Shown piece by piece: positions 7,501-16,144 of a stretch of DNA of 64,000 bases. The stretch covers positions 750,322-814,321 of the forward strand of contig NZ_KB849211.1 in NCBI RefSeq assembly GCF_000368025.1, read 5' to 3'. Numbering within the stretch: position 1 is the first letter of the stretch; each line of letters opens with the position of its first letter. The notes under the pieces are model-generated. The model ran no database searches, was not told the origin of the DNA, and worked only from the letters and a program-made list of their open reading frames with translations. Position numbers and translations under genes: made by a program. This DNA comes from Acinetobacter parvus DSM 16617 = CIP 108168 (GTDB lineage: Bacteria > Pseudomonadota > Gammaproteobacteria > Pseudomonadales > Moraxellaceae).

Positions 7501-9610
7501 CGAGTCCAAGCTGGGCTGCCAATACCGTAACATCAACTGCGGTATGTGGAGATTCTGTCTGAACAGGGAGATTAGAAACAGCTTTCTCTTCTTCCACACC
7601 AACTGAATCAATCTCTTCATCTGTCTCTTCAAGCTGTTTAACCGCCACAGGTTTGGCTTCGAATGTACCCGTCATCTGATCAAGGTTTGCCAGAACCTGC
7701 AAGACATGAGCCGATGGGTAGTCAACCTGCTGGTCGCGAATCGTTTGAATACGATCTGCAATATCATCCTGAACTGAACGAATCACGGTGATAAGCTGTG
7801 GTGTTGCCTGTATCTGCTGGTTAATCAGCTTCTCGTAAATTGTTTCCAGCTCATGTGCAATCAGGCCGATATGACGCGCCTGAATCATATTTGAACCACC
7901 TTTTAGGGTGTGCAAATAACGCATCAGGTTTTTCAGGGCACCCACATTCTGATAGTCTGCTGCCCAAGTACTGAGGTCAGCATCAATTCCCACCAGTAAC
8001 TCATCTGCCTCTTCAAGGAAGATATCCAACAGGTCAGGATCGAAGTCACTATTTGCCTCATCTGACTGTAACTGTTGCTTGTCCAGCGCAAACTGTGCTG
8101 ACAGGTCTGCAATATCAAGACCAGACGCAGAATCTTGGACTGTTTCAGGTACAGTATCCATAACGTCTGTGGATGTTTGTTCCAAGAAGTCAATATTCTG
8201 CTGGGTAAATAAACTTAATTCATTCAGGACACTTTCATGTGTCTTGGTTAAGGTGACACGCTGTCCAGCAGCCAAGGTATCGAACAACTGAATAAACTGT
8301 TGATGCACCTGATGATACAGCTCAAACGCATAATCAAGATTCAACAGACTCGGTTTAAAAATCAGGTCCTGATAGCTTGAACGCAATAGGCTGGTATATT
8401 GATACATCCCAATCGTGGCATGATGATGCGTATGCTGTAACAGAATTTCCGCCTGATGACTTAACAGCTGGATATATTGAGGAAATTCATTTCGGGCACG
8501 TTTTTCAAAATCAAATTCCACATCCAGTAAATCATTAATATTTAATTCTAGTAATTCAGAAACCAGCCCCTGTGGTCGTATTGCCTCACCATGTTTTTCT
8601 TCTAGCTGGAAGTCATAGCTATCCCATGCCACATTGAATGTGTCATAAATCTCATCCAGTTTCTGTTTCGCGCCCTGCTGCCTTAAGGTATGCAGGTAAT
8701 CGCGGACAAACTGGGCGTAATGGGTGAGCAATGCGGTTTCATCAGAACTGGAATCCAGTTCATCCTGCAACAAGGTCTTAAACAGGTTTTCAACTTTAGC
8801 ACTTGCTTCAAATACCTGATCCACATGCGCCATTGAGGAACTACCACGAAGGGTATGTAAAGCCCTGATCAAGGTATTGTAGTGATCATTATTTGGACGT
8901 TCGTTCAACAGGAACTGATCAATGGCCCTAAGATGATCTTCTGACTCCTCCAGGAAGATGGCCAAGGTTTCCTTGGCAAGCACTTCATCCTGCTCAGTTT
9001 CAATAGTCGCCAAGACAGGCTCAATATCCTGTTGCACCTGATCAGCCGCAATTGTGTCATCAATGGCATCCTCAACACCATCAATCAGCTCAAGACCCGT
9101 CTGAACATCATCATGTGTTAAAGTATTTGCAAGGTTTAATAGCTCATAAAGTGCAGGCTCTGGGCTTTGCTGTTGTTGTAATTGCTGCCCCAATAAAACC
9201 AGTGGTTTTAGATCAATCAAATGTTTTTGAACCACTTTAAAATCATGTACAAGCCTAAAACGGTAAATATTGAAAACCGCCTGAACATAGCGTTGAATTT
9301 CCGTGTTCAGGGAAACCGTTCCTGAAATAACACGGTTTAAAGTGTCTTCAACCGTCCAGGCCAACTCACCAGAGGATTTCGCACCCACCATTCTCCCTGA
9401 ACCCTTGAGGGTATGGAAGTGGCGGCGCACATCTGTAAGTACATCCTGTTGATGAGGTTGTTCCATCCATTTAACCAATAAAGGTTCTAATTCAGCAAAG
9501 ATTTCATCCAATTCTTCAATAAAAATCTCAAGAATCTCGGCATCTTGTTCAAGATAGCTATCTTCAGGAAGCGTCATCGTTTCAACTAACGTTTTTAATA
9601 TTTGTTTCAT
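4547..9610 (-). CDS. chpA: ChpA/PilL hybrid histidine kinase of the twitching-motility chemosensory system
   Basis: 1687-residue CheA-type kinase. Five Hpt-like domains have their phospho-His at about residues 66 (HTLKGSG), 252 (HTLRGSS), 567 and 761 (both HTLKGGS), and 958 (HSLKGGA). Then come the dimerisation region (about 1085-1240), the HATPase domain (HMLRNAIDHGIED near 1270, DDGKGID near 1315, GRGVGLDVV near 1365), a CheW domain (about 1410-1540) and a C-terminal receiver (IVDDS, LLDIEMPRMDG, final Lys in MGKPF). It is expected to phosphorylate PilG and PilH to steer pilus extension and retraction. Hpt 3 and 4 are almost identical copies 194 residues apart. The region around residues 340-500 is a further helical segment without a clear His motif. 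Confidence 0.95.
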   Translation of the reverse strand: MKQILKTLVETMTLPEDSYLEQDAEILEIFIEELDEIFAELEPLLVKWMEQPHQQDVLTDVRRHFHTLKGSGRMVGAKSSGELAWTVEDTLNRVISGTVSLNTEIQRYVQAVFNIYRFRLVHDFKVVQKHLIDLKPLVLLGQQLQQQQSPEPALYELLNLANTLTHDDVQTGLELIDGVEDAIDDTIAADQVQQDIEPVLATIETEQDEVLAKETLAIFLEESEDHLRAIDQFLLNERPNNDHYNTLIRALHTLRGSSSMAHVDQVFEASAKVENLFKTLLQDELDSSSDETALLTHYAQFVRDYLHTLRQQGAKQKLDEIYDTFNVAWDSYDFQLEEKHGEAIRPQGLVSELLELNINDLLDVEFDFEKRARNEFPQYIQLLSHQAEILLQHTHHHATIGMYQYTSLLRSSYQDLIFKPSLLNLDYAFELYHQVHQQFIQLFDTLAAGQRVTLTKTHESVLNELSLFTQQNIDFLEQTSTDVMDTVPETVQDSASGLDIADLSAQFALDKQQLQSDEANSDFDPDLLDIFLEEADELLVGIDADLSTWAADYQNVGALKNLMRYLHTLKGGSNMIQARHIGLIAHELETIYEKLINQQIQATPQLITVIRSVQDDIADRIQTIRDQQVDYPSAHVLQVLANLDQMTGTFEAKPVAVKQLEETDEEIDSVGVEEEKAVSNLPVQTESPHTAVDVTVLAAQLGLDKKQLQSAESNSDFDPDLLDIFLEEADELLVGIDADLSTWAADYQNVGALKNLMRYLHTLKGGSNMIQARHIGLIAHELETIYEKLINQQIQVTPQLIALIRLVQDDIADRIQTIRDQQIDYPSTHVVQLLQQADHSADLVVSEPATEITALSDQDESSGLEVLQLVEEEVSEEPSLAADELSGNDIEEQVEDTSSLQTVENSEHSLEDDVRSLVEQTFLEEAEELLEQAQGLLKQWFDQRGNRSLLLQLQRNAHSLKGGARMVEMDAIAIIAYHLENAFEQFGVHHFSSNVYDNLLNTALAWLNDAIFKRQYANFDGLKQSLEKMEFVDVAAQLPQKFSATDIFTPEYTMEFVQGDGTEPPSMLGEWETTERIEQNNEMIRVSADVIEKMIDLSGENAINRSRIEMDLGQLGGTLTEMELAIKRLADQLRRMEGELESQIIARHGGENSRYADFDPLEMDQYSSLNQLSKSLAESASDLVDFKTTLSEKIRDTEGLLLQQSRIQAEIQESLMRTRLVPFSRLLPRLQRIVRQTASTLNRPTQLVVNNTEGELDRSILERLVAPFEHMLRNAIDHGIEDREQRLQAKKPETGHIVLDIGRQGTDIVVTFSDDGKGIDVNRIKDKAIQTGLMTTDQKLDQEEVLQFIFHPGFSTAAQVTQISGRGVGLDVVQSDIKALGGHVSVSSVLGKGTTFTIRVPTTVAVSDALMVKAGDQQFAFPLAQIDRIVRISPMALEQYFDSQEDYFKIDQERYRLRYLSEFVARQPIPRLNGVVHSLPVLLIKGAQGQTTALLVDQLIGSRGQIVVKPIGQQFSSIGVIAGATILGDGQVCLILDGQNIARQAQSTARSKQADETYTKQRYDERRLIMIVDDSVTVRKVTSRLLERQGYDVVTAKDGVDAIEQLDTVKPDLMLLDIEMPRMDGFEVTNLVRHHEIHRDLPIIMITSRTGEKHRERALSLGVNQYMGKPFQEETLLENIESLLTVR
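7230..8042 (-). repeat. In-frame duplication inside chpA (two copies, 582 bp apart)
   Basis: The segment at 7230-7459 recurs at 7812-8041. The first 185 bp are identical and there is about one mismatch over 230 bp, while the sequence on both sides is clearly less alike. The offset is exactly 194 codons. The copies encode the core of Hpt domains 3 and 4, including HTLKGGSNMIQARH. Confidence 0.93.
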
Positions 9611-9722
9611 AGCTGCTTCTTTCGTTTTTATCCACCAGTTGTGGGTAAAAATTACGTGTATCTATCACACAAGATGTCGTTGCATTCCACCACCACCTTG
9701 TTGAGATATTCTACATCTCTAA

Positions 9723-9757
9723 ATAGGAAAGACAGCGCCCCACTCTGTCTTTCCTAT
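9723..9757 (-). other. Strong hairpin in the pilJ-chpA intergenic gap
   Basis: Perfect 13-bp inverted repeat ATAGGAAAGACAG/CTGTCTTTCCTAT with a nine-base loop, just after the pilJ stop codon and about 110 bp before chpA. There is no T-run on the minus strand, so it may slow or partly end transcription, or protect the 3' end of the upstream message, rather than act as a full terminator. Confidence 0.7.
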
Positions 9758-9762
9758 GCTGC

Positions 9763-11844
9763 TTACTCAGGTAACTTAAAGTCAGTTACTGATTCACGTA
9801 ATGATTCAGCCATGTTCGCCAGTTCAGAAACCGAACGTGCTGCATCAAACGTTGCTGTGGTGGTTTGTGAGGTAATTTCCTGTACAACATTCATCGTGGT
9901 TGCAATATGACTTGCTGATGCAGACTGAAGTTTCGCTGCATCAGAAATGCTCGCAATCAGTTTTGCCAAGTCACCTGATACCGTTTGAATCTCATCCAGT
10001 GCAATACCCGCATCTTTTGCCAGGTTGGCACCACGCACGACCTCGGAAGTCGTTTGTTCCATTGAAATAACGGCTTCGTTGGTATCAGTTTGAATGGTTT
10101 TTACCAGTCCTTCAATCTGTTTGGTCGCTGACGCTGAACGTTCCGCTAGACGCTGTACCTCATCGGCTACAACCGCGAAACCACGGCCCGCTTCACCAGC
10201 CATAGATGCCTGAATTGCAGCGTTTAAAGCCAGAATGTTCGTCTGGTCGGCAATATCGTTGATCAGAGAAACGATGTTACCAATTTCCTGAGAAGACTCA
10301 CCCAAACGTTTAATACGTTTTGATGTTTCCTGAATCTGCTCACGAATGTGGTCCATCCCCTCAATCGAACGGTTTACAACTTCCGCACCATTTGATGCAA
10401 TTTGTACAGAACGCTGTGCCACCTCAGCAGACTCAGATGCGTTTGCAGATACCTGATCAATGGACAATGCCATTTCATTCATCGCCGCTGACGCACCTGC
10501 AATTTCTTGCGCCTGATGTTCAGATGCTTCTGCCAACTGGTTAGTAATATCCTGGGTCTTCTGGGTATAGCGTGCAACCTCCTGTGAAGTATCCGTGATT
10601 CGGGATACAAGGTCACGCAACTGGTCAATCGCGAAGTTAATCGAATCCGCAATTGCGCCTGTGAAGTCTTCCGATACCGTTGCATAAGAACGCAAGTCAC
10701 CGTCCGCCAAATCGGCGATTTCATCCAGTAAACGTAAAATCGCGTTTTGGTTACGGTCATATTCATCTTGCAGACGCATTACACGCTCTTTATCCGTATT
10801 ACTACGTAGAGCAAGTAATTGCAGTGCAGAGAACACCAGTAAGCCCAATGCGGCAATTAACACGATACCTGCAATAACATTACCCCAGCCACTCTCAGCT
10901 TTTTTCGACAAGTCATTCAATGAAGTCAATAAGGCATCAGATTGAGAGAAGATTTGTGAAGATGCCTGACGTACACGAACAATCTGGTTCGCGTTTTGTA
11001 GAACCGTTGCCGCCGCTGATTTCAAGACAGCGTCATAGTCAGACTTAATACTTTCTAGAGACTCACGTAGATCTGGTGAGGTGATACGGTCAACGCCCAG
11101 CTCAGAGCTACCATTGAGCTGTGCATTGAGGTAAACACCAAAGGTTTCAATATCCGCCCCAAAGTCATTCGCAGAAACATTCGAATTATCTGTACCCACC
11201 AATACCGAGTTGATTGAGCGTAAAATACGCTCTGCGATGAACACCTGGTTTTTCGTGATAATTACCTGGCTACTTGGCATGTTTTCACGAACCATCTGGT
11301 CAACCATCAGGTTATATTCAGCCTGAATTTCGGGAATCGTTTCACTGATCGAGATGTTAGTATCATAAAGCTGGTTAATGATTTTTTGTTGAGATGCGAT
11401 TAGATCAATGTTCTTGGAAACATTCTCCCAAAGCTCGTTAACCTTTTTATACTCATCAGAACCTTTACCATAGACACTTTCAACGGTTTCAAGGTTTTCA
11501 GCAAACTGCTTCTTCGACTCAACCAGACTTTTCATCGCTTCTGGTGTACCAGATGCGGTTGCTTCCGTTGCCTGACGCGAGATCATTTGCGACAACAGAC
11601 GCAATTCACCCAGACTACGAGTCAATTGGTTGGAACGTGGTACGCTCACAAATAGGTAAATTAAGAGGATGACTGCAAGGGCCAAAGCAATTAAAGCACG
11701 ATAGATAATCGGTTTGGATTTTTCTGTTTCACCGAACAAACGGGAAAATTGATCCAGTTGCGTTCGGATATTTTCCAGAAACGCTCCGCCTTTCTTCAAA
11801 CCAGCGCTATCGCCACCATTTTTCTTTTTGAGTTTAAAGCCCAT
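9763..11844 (-). CDS. pilJ: PilJ methyl-accepting chemotaxis protein
   Basis: Receptor of the Pil-Chp system, 693 residues from the ATG at 11844. That start is chosen because GGGGAG lies eight bases upstream; a longer frame to 11889 lacks this. Order: cytoplasmic Lys-rich N terminus, membrane segment near residue 50-70, periplasmic sensing part to about 330, second membrane segment (WGNVIAGIVLIAALGLLVFS), HAMP-like linker, and a signalling domain with the hairpin-tip motif DIADQTNILALNAAIQA and GEAGRGFAVVADEV. PilJ senses surface contact through the pilus in Pseudomonas. It is located at the cell poles in relatives. Confidence 0.95.
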   Translation of the reverse strand: MGFKLKKKNGGDSAGLKKGGAFLENIRTQLDQFSRLFGETEKSKPIIYRALIALALAVILLIYLFVSVPRSNQLTRSLGELRLLSQMISRQATEATASGTPEAMKSLVESKKQFAENLETVESVYGKGSDEYKKVNELWENVSKNIDLIASQQKIINQLYDTNISISETIPEIQAEYNLMVDQMVRENMPSSQVIITKNQVFIAERILRSINSVLVGTDNSNVSANDFGADIETFGVYLNAQLNGSSELGVDRITSPDLRESLESIKSDYDAVLKSAAATVLQNANQIVRVRQASSQIFSQSDALLTSLNDLSKKAESGWGNVIAGIVLIAALGLLVFSALQLLALRSNTDKERVMRLQDEYDRNQNAILRLLDEIADLADGDLRSYATVSEDFTGAIADSINFAIDQLRDLVSRITDTSQEVARYTQKTQDITNQLAEASEHQAQEIAGASAAMNEMALSIDQVSANASESAEVAQRSVQIASNGAEVVNRSIEGMDHIREQIQETSKRIKRLGESSQEIGNIVSLINDIADQTNILALNAAIQASMAGEAGRGFAVVADEVQRLAERSASATKQIEGLVKTIQTDTNEAVISMEQTTSEVVRGANLAKDAGIALDEIQTVSGDLAKLIASISDAAKLQSASASHIATTMNVVQEITSQTTTATFDAARSVSELANMAESLRESVTDFKLPE

Positions 11845-11890
11845 ATCAGCTTCTCCCCTGAATACGCGTTTATCTTCCGTAGCGTACAAA

Positions 11891-12427
11891 TTAGTTTATA
11901 AATTTTATTGATGCATTCATGTATTGAGGATTTTTCAACAACCGACTCAGTAAAAACACATGCCACTGCTGATTATGCTGGTGAAAGTAACCCTGACAGT
12001 AGTCTTTTAACTTACTGTCGAGTTCAGCATTTTGAGAAAAGAAACTTTTCTTGTTAAAGTGCTGAATCCCCAGAACCTGGTCAACAACCAGTCCTACATA
12101 ATGATCTTGATGGCTAATACATATCACTTTTTGTGTTGGTGAAAACTGACTCCGTTGTCCTGAAATAAACTGACTTAAATCAGAAACTGAAAGCAATCGC
12201 CCACGAATATTTGCCAAGCCACGTACCCATGCCTGAGTATTTGGAACAGGGGTATATTTCGGTGGATAGATCACCTCCGAAATTTCCCCCAATGGTGCAA
12301 CAAAATATTGCCCTAACATCTCAAAAGCGATACCAGACCATCGGCTGACTTCATTCTGAGTTGAAGCATATTGTTTATTGCCCCGCTTGGATAAGCGAAG
12401 CAATTCGATAAATCCATTTGCTGCCAT
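11891..12427 (-). CDS. pilI: PilI CheW-like adaptor
   Basis: 178-residue single CheW domain that links PilJ to ChpA. VARGLANIRG-type residues are visible as WVRGLANIRGRLLSVSDL, the usual CheW core, followed by YVGLVVDQVLGIQ. It lies between pilH and pilJ on the same strand with gaps of about 40 bp on each side, as in other Pil-Chp operons. Confidence 0.92.
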   Translation of the reverse strand: MAANGFIELLRLSKRGNKQYASTQNEVSRWSGIAFEMLGQYFVAPLGEISEVIYPPKYTPVPNTQAWVRGLANIRGRLLSVSDLSQFISGQRSQFSPTQKVICISHQDHYVGLVVDQVLGIQHFNKKSFFSQNAELDSKLKDYCQGYFHQHNQQWHVFLLSRLLKNPQYMNASIKFIN

Positions 12428-12466
12428 ACCCTATCCCGTATTGAGTAATGAAAAGGCTCGTATTGG

Positions 12467-12829
12467 TTAACTTAACAGTTGTTTAATCACATCGATAAGT
12501 TGCTGTTCATCAATCGGCTTGGTCAAATAGTCGCAAGCCCCCTGACGTTTACCCCATACGCGGTCTGTCGCCTGGTCTTTCGTACTTACGATCACAACAG
12601 GGATATGCTGTGTATCTTTACCCTTGCTAATCTGGCGTGTTGCCTGAAATCCATTCATTCCAGGCATCACCACATCCATAAGGACCAAATCTGGCAACTC
12701 TGCCTGCGCCATGGTAACACCATCCGCCCCATTGGTCGCTTCTAAAACTTCATAACCGTGCTTAGTTAAAATTTCTCTAAAACGAAATGTTTCAGTAGGT
12801 GAATCATCTACTATAAGAATACGAGCCAT
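12467..12829 (-). CDS. pilH: PilH response regulator
   Basis: 120-residue stand-alone receiver domain. Acidic pair in ILIVDDSPTE, phospho-acceptor Asp in LVLMDVVMPGMNG, conserved Ser/Thr in VIVSTKDQ and Lys in YLTKPID. No output domain. In Pseudomonas PilH is associated with pilus retraction and may act as a phosphate sink. It follows pilG by 18 bp. Confidence 0.94.
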   Translation of the reverse strand: MARILIVDDSPTETFRFREILTKHGYEVLEATNGADGVTMAQAELPDLVLMDVVMPGMNGFQATRQISKGKDTQHIPVVIVSTKDQATDRVWGKRQGACDYLTKPIDEQQLIDVIKQLLS

Positions 12830-12847
12830 TTTTTCCTCAATCTAATT

Positions 12848-13231
12848 TTATGCGCTAACGTGGTTACGAATCGCAGTTAACAGCTCATCTTTACTGAATG
12901 GCTTAGTTAAATATTCATCCGACCCCACAACACGCCCTTTAGCCTGATCAAACAAACCGTCTTTGCTTGACAACATAATCACTGGAATATTTTGGTAGTT
13001 TAAAGAGTTCTTAATCAATGCACAGGTCTGATAACCATCCAGGCGTGGCATCATGATATCAACGAAAATGATATCTGGATTTGCTTCCGCAATTTTTGAT
13101 AATGCTTCAAAACCATCTACCGCCGTAATGACCTCACAGCCTTCACGTTGCAACAAAGTCTCCGCTGTACGGCGAATCGTTTTTGAATCGTCAATCACCA
13201 TTACTTTCAAATTTTGAAATTTATCTTCCAT
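12848..13231 (-). CDS. pilG: PilG response regulator
   Basis: 127-residue receiver-only protein starting at MEDKFQNLKV; AGGA lies about nine bases upstream of this ATG, so I prefer it to the upstream in-frame Met at 13252. VMVIDDSKTIRRTAE, IIFVDIMMPRLDG and YLTKPFSKDEL carry the acidic pair, phospho-Asp and Lys. It is the first gene of the Pil-Chp operon. In relatives PilG promotes pilus extension through PilB and cAMP signalling. The operon promoter should lie in 13232-13500. Confidence 0.94.
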   Translation of the reverse strand: MEDKFQNLKVMVIDDSKTIRRTAETLLQREGCEVITAVDGFEALSKIAEANPDIIFVDIMMPRLDGYQTCALIKNSLNYQNIPVIMLSSKDGLFDQAKGRVVGSDEYLTKPFSKDELLTAIRNHVSA

Positions 13232-13510
13232 ATAATTGTCCTGCCCCATCACTCAATACAAATTATGTTTGGTTTAATTTGTTTTATACAGATTATTTGA
13301 TATTTTTAACATATCTTTACTTGCATTATCAACGAAGCTTTTTGAACCAACTTATCAGTTTTCCCTAATAATAACAAATAGCGCACACTTTTGAACAAAT
13401 TCCTAAATTTTTTGTATACTAACTATTTTTAATTGTATAAATAGCTACTAATATACAAGTGATTATTATTTAAGAATAAGTGATTTAATTAACTTTTTAC
13501 GGGGAATGTA

Positions 13511-14182
13511 ATGACTGGTTCGTTAAAGTGCGGTTTCCGCATTGGTCACTTTACAACGATAACTCGTAATTGCATTTGTGCATTGGTTTTAATGTTTCTT
13601 TTTTATGGCTCAAGTTTTGCGGCCACAGAGCAACCTCGGGCAGTCTGGTATCGCTACTATGACAAGAATGGCATTGCCAATGTAAGCAGCTCGGTCACTC
13701 CAGAACATATCCGTTATGGCTATGAGGCGCTTGACCGCAACATGCAGGTGATCAAGCGCAACCAGCCCTATAATGCCACCCAGGATATTCAACAGTCCAC
13801 ACGCCGCGAATCATTGGCACGTCAGCGCGAACAGGACTTAAAACTTAAACGCGCTTATGGCAACAGCAAGATCGCGACTGCAAAAAGGGACCTGATTCTG
13901 GCCAACCTGAAGAAACAGTTGAATTATCAACAACAGCAATTGCAACAACTACAACAGGACAAGATCAGCTTTAAACGTCAGGAAATGGAATATTACCGTA
14001 AAGGTGAACCCCTCCCCCCCCAGCTCAAAAACAATTTAGAAAATAACATTAAGAATATTGAGCGCGTGAAAAAAACGGTGGAAAGCTTAAGGAATGCCTA
14101 CAGCAGAACAGAGATAGAATATGCTGACATTATTAATCGCCTTAGTAAATTTGAACAGAATAACCCCTCCAATATCCCATAA
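13511..14182 (+). CDS. Secreted DUF4124-like protein with coiled-coil C-terminal half
   Basis: 223 residues. It has a long N-region and a signal sequence (CICALVLMFLFYGSSFAA). Next comes a short domain, VWYRYYDKNGIANVSSSVTPEHIRYGYE, with the look of DUF4124 proteins, which bind or process cell-envelope parts. Residues 100-220 are almost wholly charged and Gln-rich heptads (KKQLNYQQQQLQQLQQDK) forming a predicted coiled coil. GGGGAATGTA before the ATG is a fair ribosome binding site. A C8 tract at 14014-14021 is in frame here. Its function is unknown. Divergent from pilG. Confidence 0.75.
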   Translation: MTGSLKCGFRIGHFTTITRNCICALVLMFLFYGSSFAATEQPRAVWYRYYDKNGIANVSSSVTPEHIRYGYEALDRNMQVIKRNQPYNATQDIQQSTRRESLARQREQDLKLKRAYGNSKIATAKRDLILANLKKQLNYQQQQLQQLQQDKISFKRQEMEYYRKGEPLPPQLKNNLENNIKNIERVKKTVESLRNAYSRTEIEYADIINRLSKFEQNNPSNIP

Positions 14183-14371
14183 CCCCCCTATTCAGCACTT
14201 TTTTATTTTCAGATCCTTAATTTTCTTTTTATCATCCTGATCGAATTGCCTCACTTTACTTTTCCCGAAATTCCATGATTCATGGCATAATGCCAAAACT
14301 TACAAGTGGAGAGATCTTTTCCGCCACTGTTGCAGCTTTTTCCAATCACACTTAACTTTAGGATTGTTTCC

Positions 14372-16087
14372 ATGCGCGCAAGCCGCTTTTTATTTGCAAC
14401 GTTAAGAGAAACCCCAAATGATGCTGAAGTCATTTCACACCAGCTCATGTTACGTGCGGGGATGATTCGTAAACTCGCTTCTGGCTTATACTCTTGGTTG
14501 CCCATGGGAACGCGTGTTTTAAAGAAAGTGGATGCTATTGTCCGTGAGGAAATGAATCGTTCGGGCGCTTTAGAAGTGTTTATGCCAGTGACCCAGCCTG
14601 CGGCGTTGTGGGAGGAGTCTGGACGCTTTGAACAGTATGGCCCAGAACTGTTACGCTTTAAAGATCGTCATGACAATCCTTTTGTACTGGGTCCAACGCA
14701 CGAAGAAGTCATTACCGATTTGGCACGCAATGAGCTAAAAAGCTATAAGCAGTTGCCTGTCAATTTTTATCAGATTCAAACCAAGTTCCGTGATGAAATT
14801 CGCCCACGTTTTGGTGTGATGCGTTCCCGTGAATTCATCATGAAAGATGCTTATTCATTCCATGCAGATCAAGCTTCATTACAACAAACCTATGACGTGA
14901 TGTACGACACTTACTGCCGTATCTTTACTCGTCTTGGTCTGGATTTCCGCCCTGTTGAAGCGGATACAGGCTCAATTGGCGGTTCAAGTTCGCATGAATT
15001 TCATGTACTGGCTTCAAGCGGTGAAGATGATGTGATCTTCTCAACTGAATCTGACTATGCAGCGAACATGGAAAAAGCCGAAGCCATTCTGGTCGGCGAA
15101 CGTGCGGCACCAGCTCAAGCACTGGCGATTGTTGACACACCAAACCAGAAAACCATTGCAGAGGTTTGCCAGTTCCTGAACGCTGATGCCAAACAATCGG
15201 TTAAGGCTTTACTGGTTCAGGGTCAGGTTGATGAACATGGCAACACTCCTGTGATTGCCCTATTCCTGAGAGGCGATCATGAACTGAATGAAATTAAGGC
15301 CGAGAAACATCCACTCATTGCTGCTCCACTTAGCTTTGCCACTGAAGAGCAAATCAGTGCACTGGGATTGAAGACTGGTTTTATTGGTCCTCAAGGTTTA
15401 CTGAAAAAAGGTTTAACCGTAATTGTGGATCGTGCGGCATCGGTATTGTCTGACTTTATTGCAGGTGCAAATGAAGCTGACAAACATGCCACAGGTGTCA
15501 ACTGGCAACGCGATGCACATTTTACTGAAGTCTATGATCTGCGTAATGTGGTTGAGGGTGATCCATCCCCAGATGGTAAAGGTACACTACTCATCAAACG
15601 TGGTATTGAAGTGGGTCATATCTTCCAGTTAGGCACCAAATATTCTGAAGCGCTGGGCTGTAAGGTTCTGGGTGAAGATGGCAAGCCATTTACAGTCACC
15701 ATGGGTTGTTATGGTATTGGTGTGACCCGTGTGGTTGCTGCTGCCATTGAACAGAACTATGATGACAAAGGCATTATCTGGCCACAGGCCATTGCACCTT
15801 TTGAAGTTGCAATTGTGCCAATGAATGCACATAAATCACCACGCACTCTGGAAGCTGCCGAGGCACTTTATGCAGAGTTGCAGGCACAGGGTTATGATGT
15901 GCTATTCGATGACCGTAATGAACGTCCAGGCGTGAAATTCTCTGACCTTGAACTGATGGGAATTCCTCACCGTATTGTCATCGGTGAGAAAGGTTTGGAT
16001 GCAGGCACTTTTGAATACAAGGGTCGCCGTGATACGGAAGCCAGCAACCTCAGCAAAGATGAATTGCTTGCAAAATTAGCAGGTTGA
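14372..16087 (+). CDS. proS: Prolyl-tRNA synthetase
   Basis: 571 residues from the ATG at 14372 ([15 protein letters not shown]), which matches the E. coli ProS start; a longer frame to 14306 is not supported. Class II motifs are visible: [16 protein letters not shown] in the active site region, [23 protein letters not shown] as motif 2 (written [10 protein letters not shown]), and GCYGIGVTR as motif 3. The middle insertion (about 230-390) is the YbaK-like editing domain that removes mischarged alanine. The C-terminal anticodon-binding domain holds [15 protein letters not shown]. Confidence 0.97.
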   Translation: [571 protein letters not shown]

Positions 16088-16103
16088 TAAAACATCATCC
16101 TAA

Positions 16104-16133
16104 TAGGAAAGAGCATTTTGATGCTCTTTCCTA
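16104..16133. terminator. Hairpin between the convergent proS and yjdM
   Basis: 13-bp perfect stem TAGGAAAGAGCAT/ATGCTCTTTCCTA with loop TTTG. No long T-run follows on either strand, but its position 17 bp after proS and 12 bp after the end of yjdM suggests it ends both transcripts. Confidence 0.7.
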
Positions 16134-16144
16134 AACCAATTGCA

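Noticed and set aside
7230..8042. CRISPR or other interspaced repeat array
   Set aside because: Only two copies, long and in frame in chpA; it is a domain duplication.
5180..9240. Plus-strand frames of up to 131 codons opposite chpA
   Set aside because: Shadow frames opposite a well-supported gene; no start signals.
14014..14021. C8 tract in the DUF4124-like gene as a phase-variation site
   Set aside because: The frame is intact and there is no evidence of variation; noted only. The C7 tract in rtcB near 31102 is similar.
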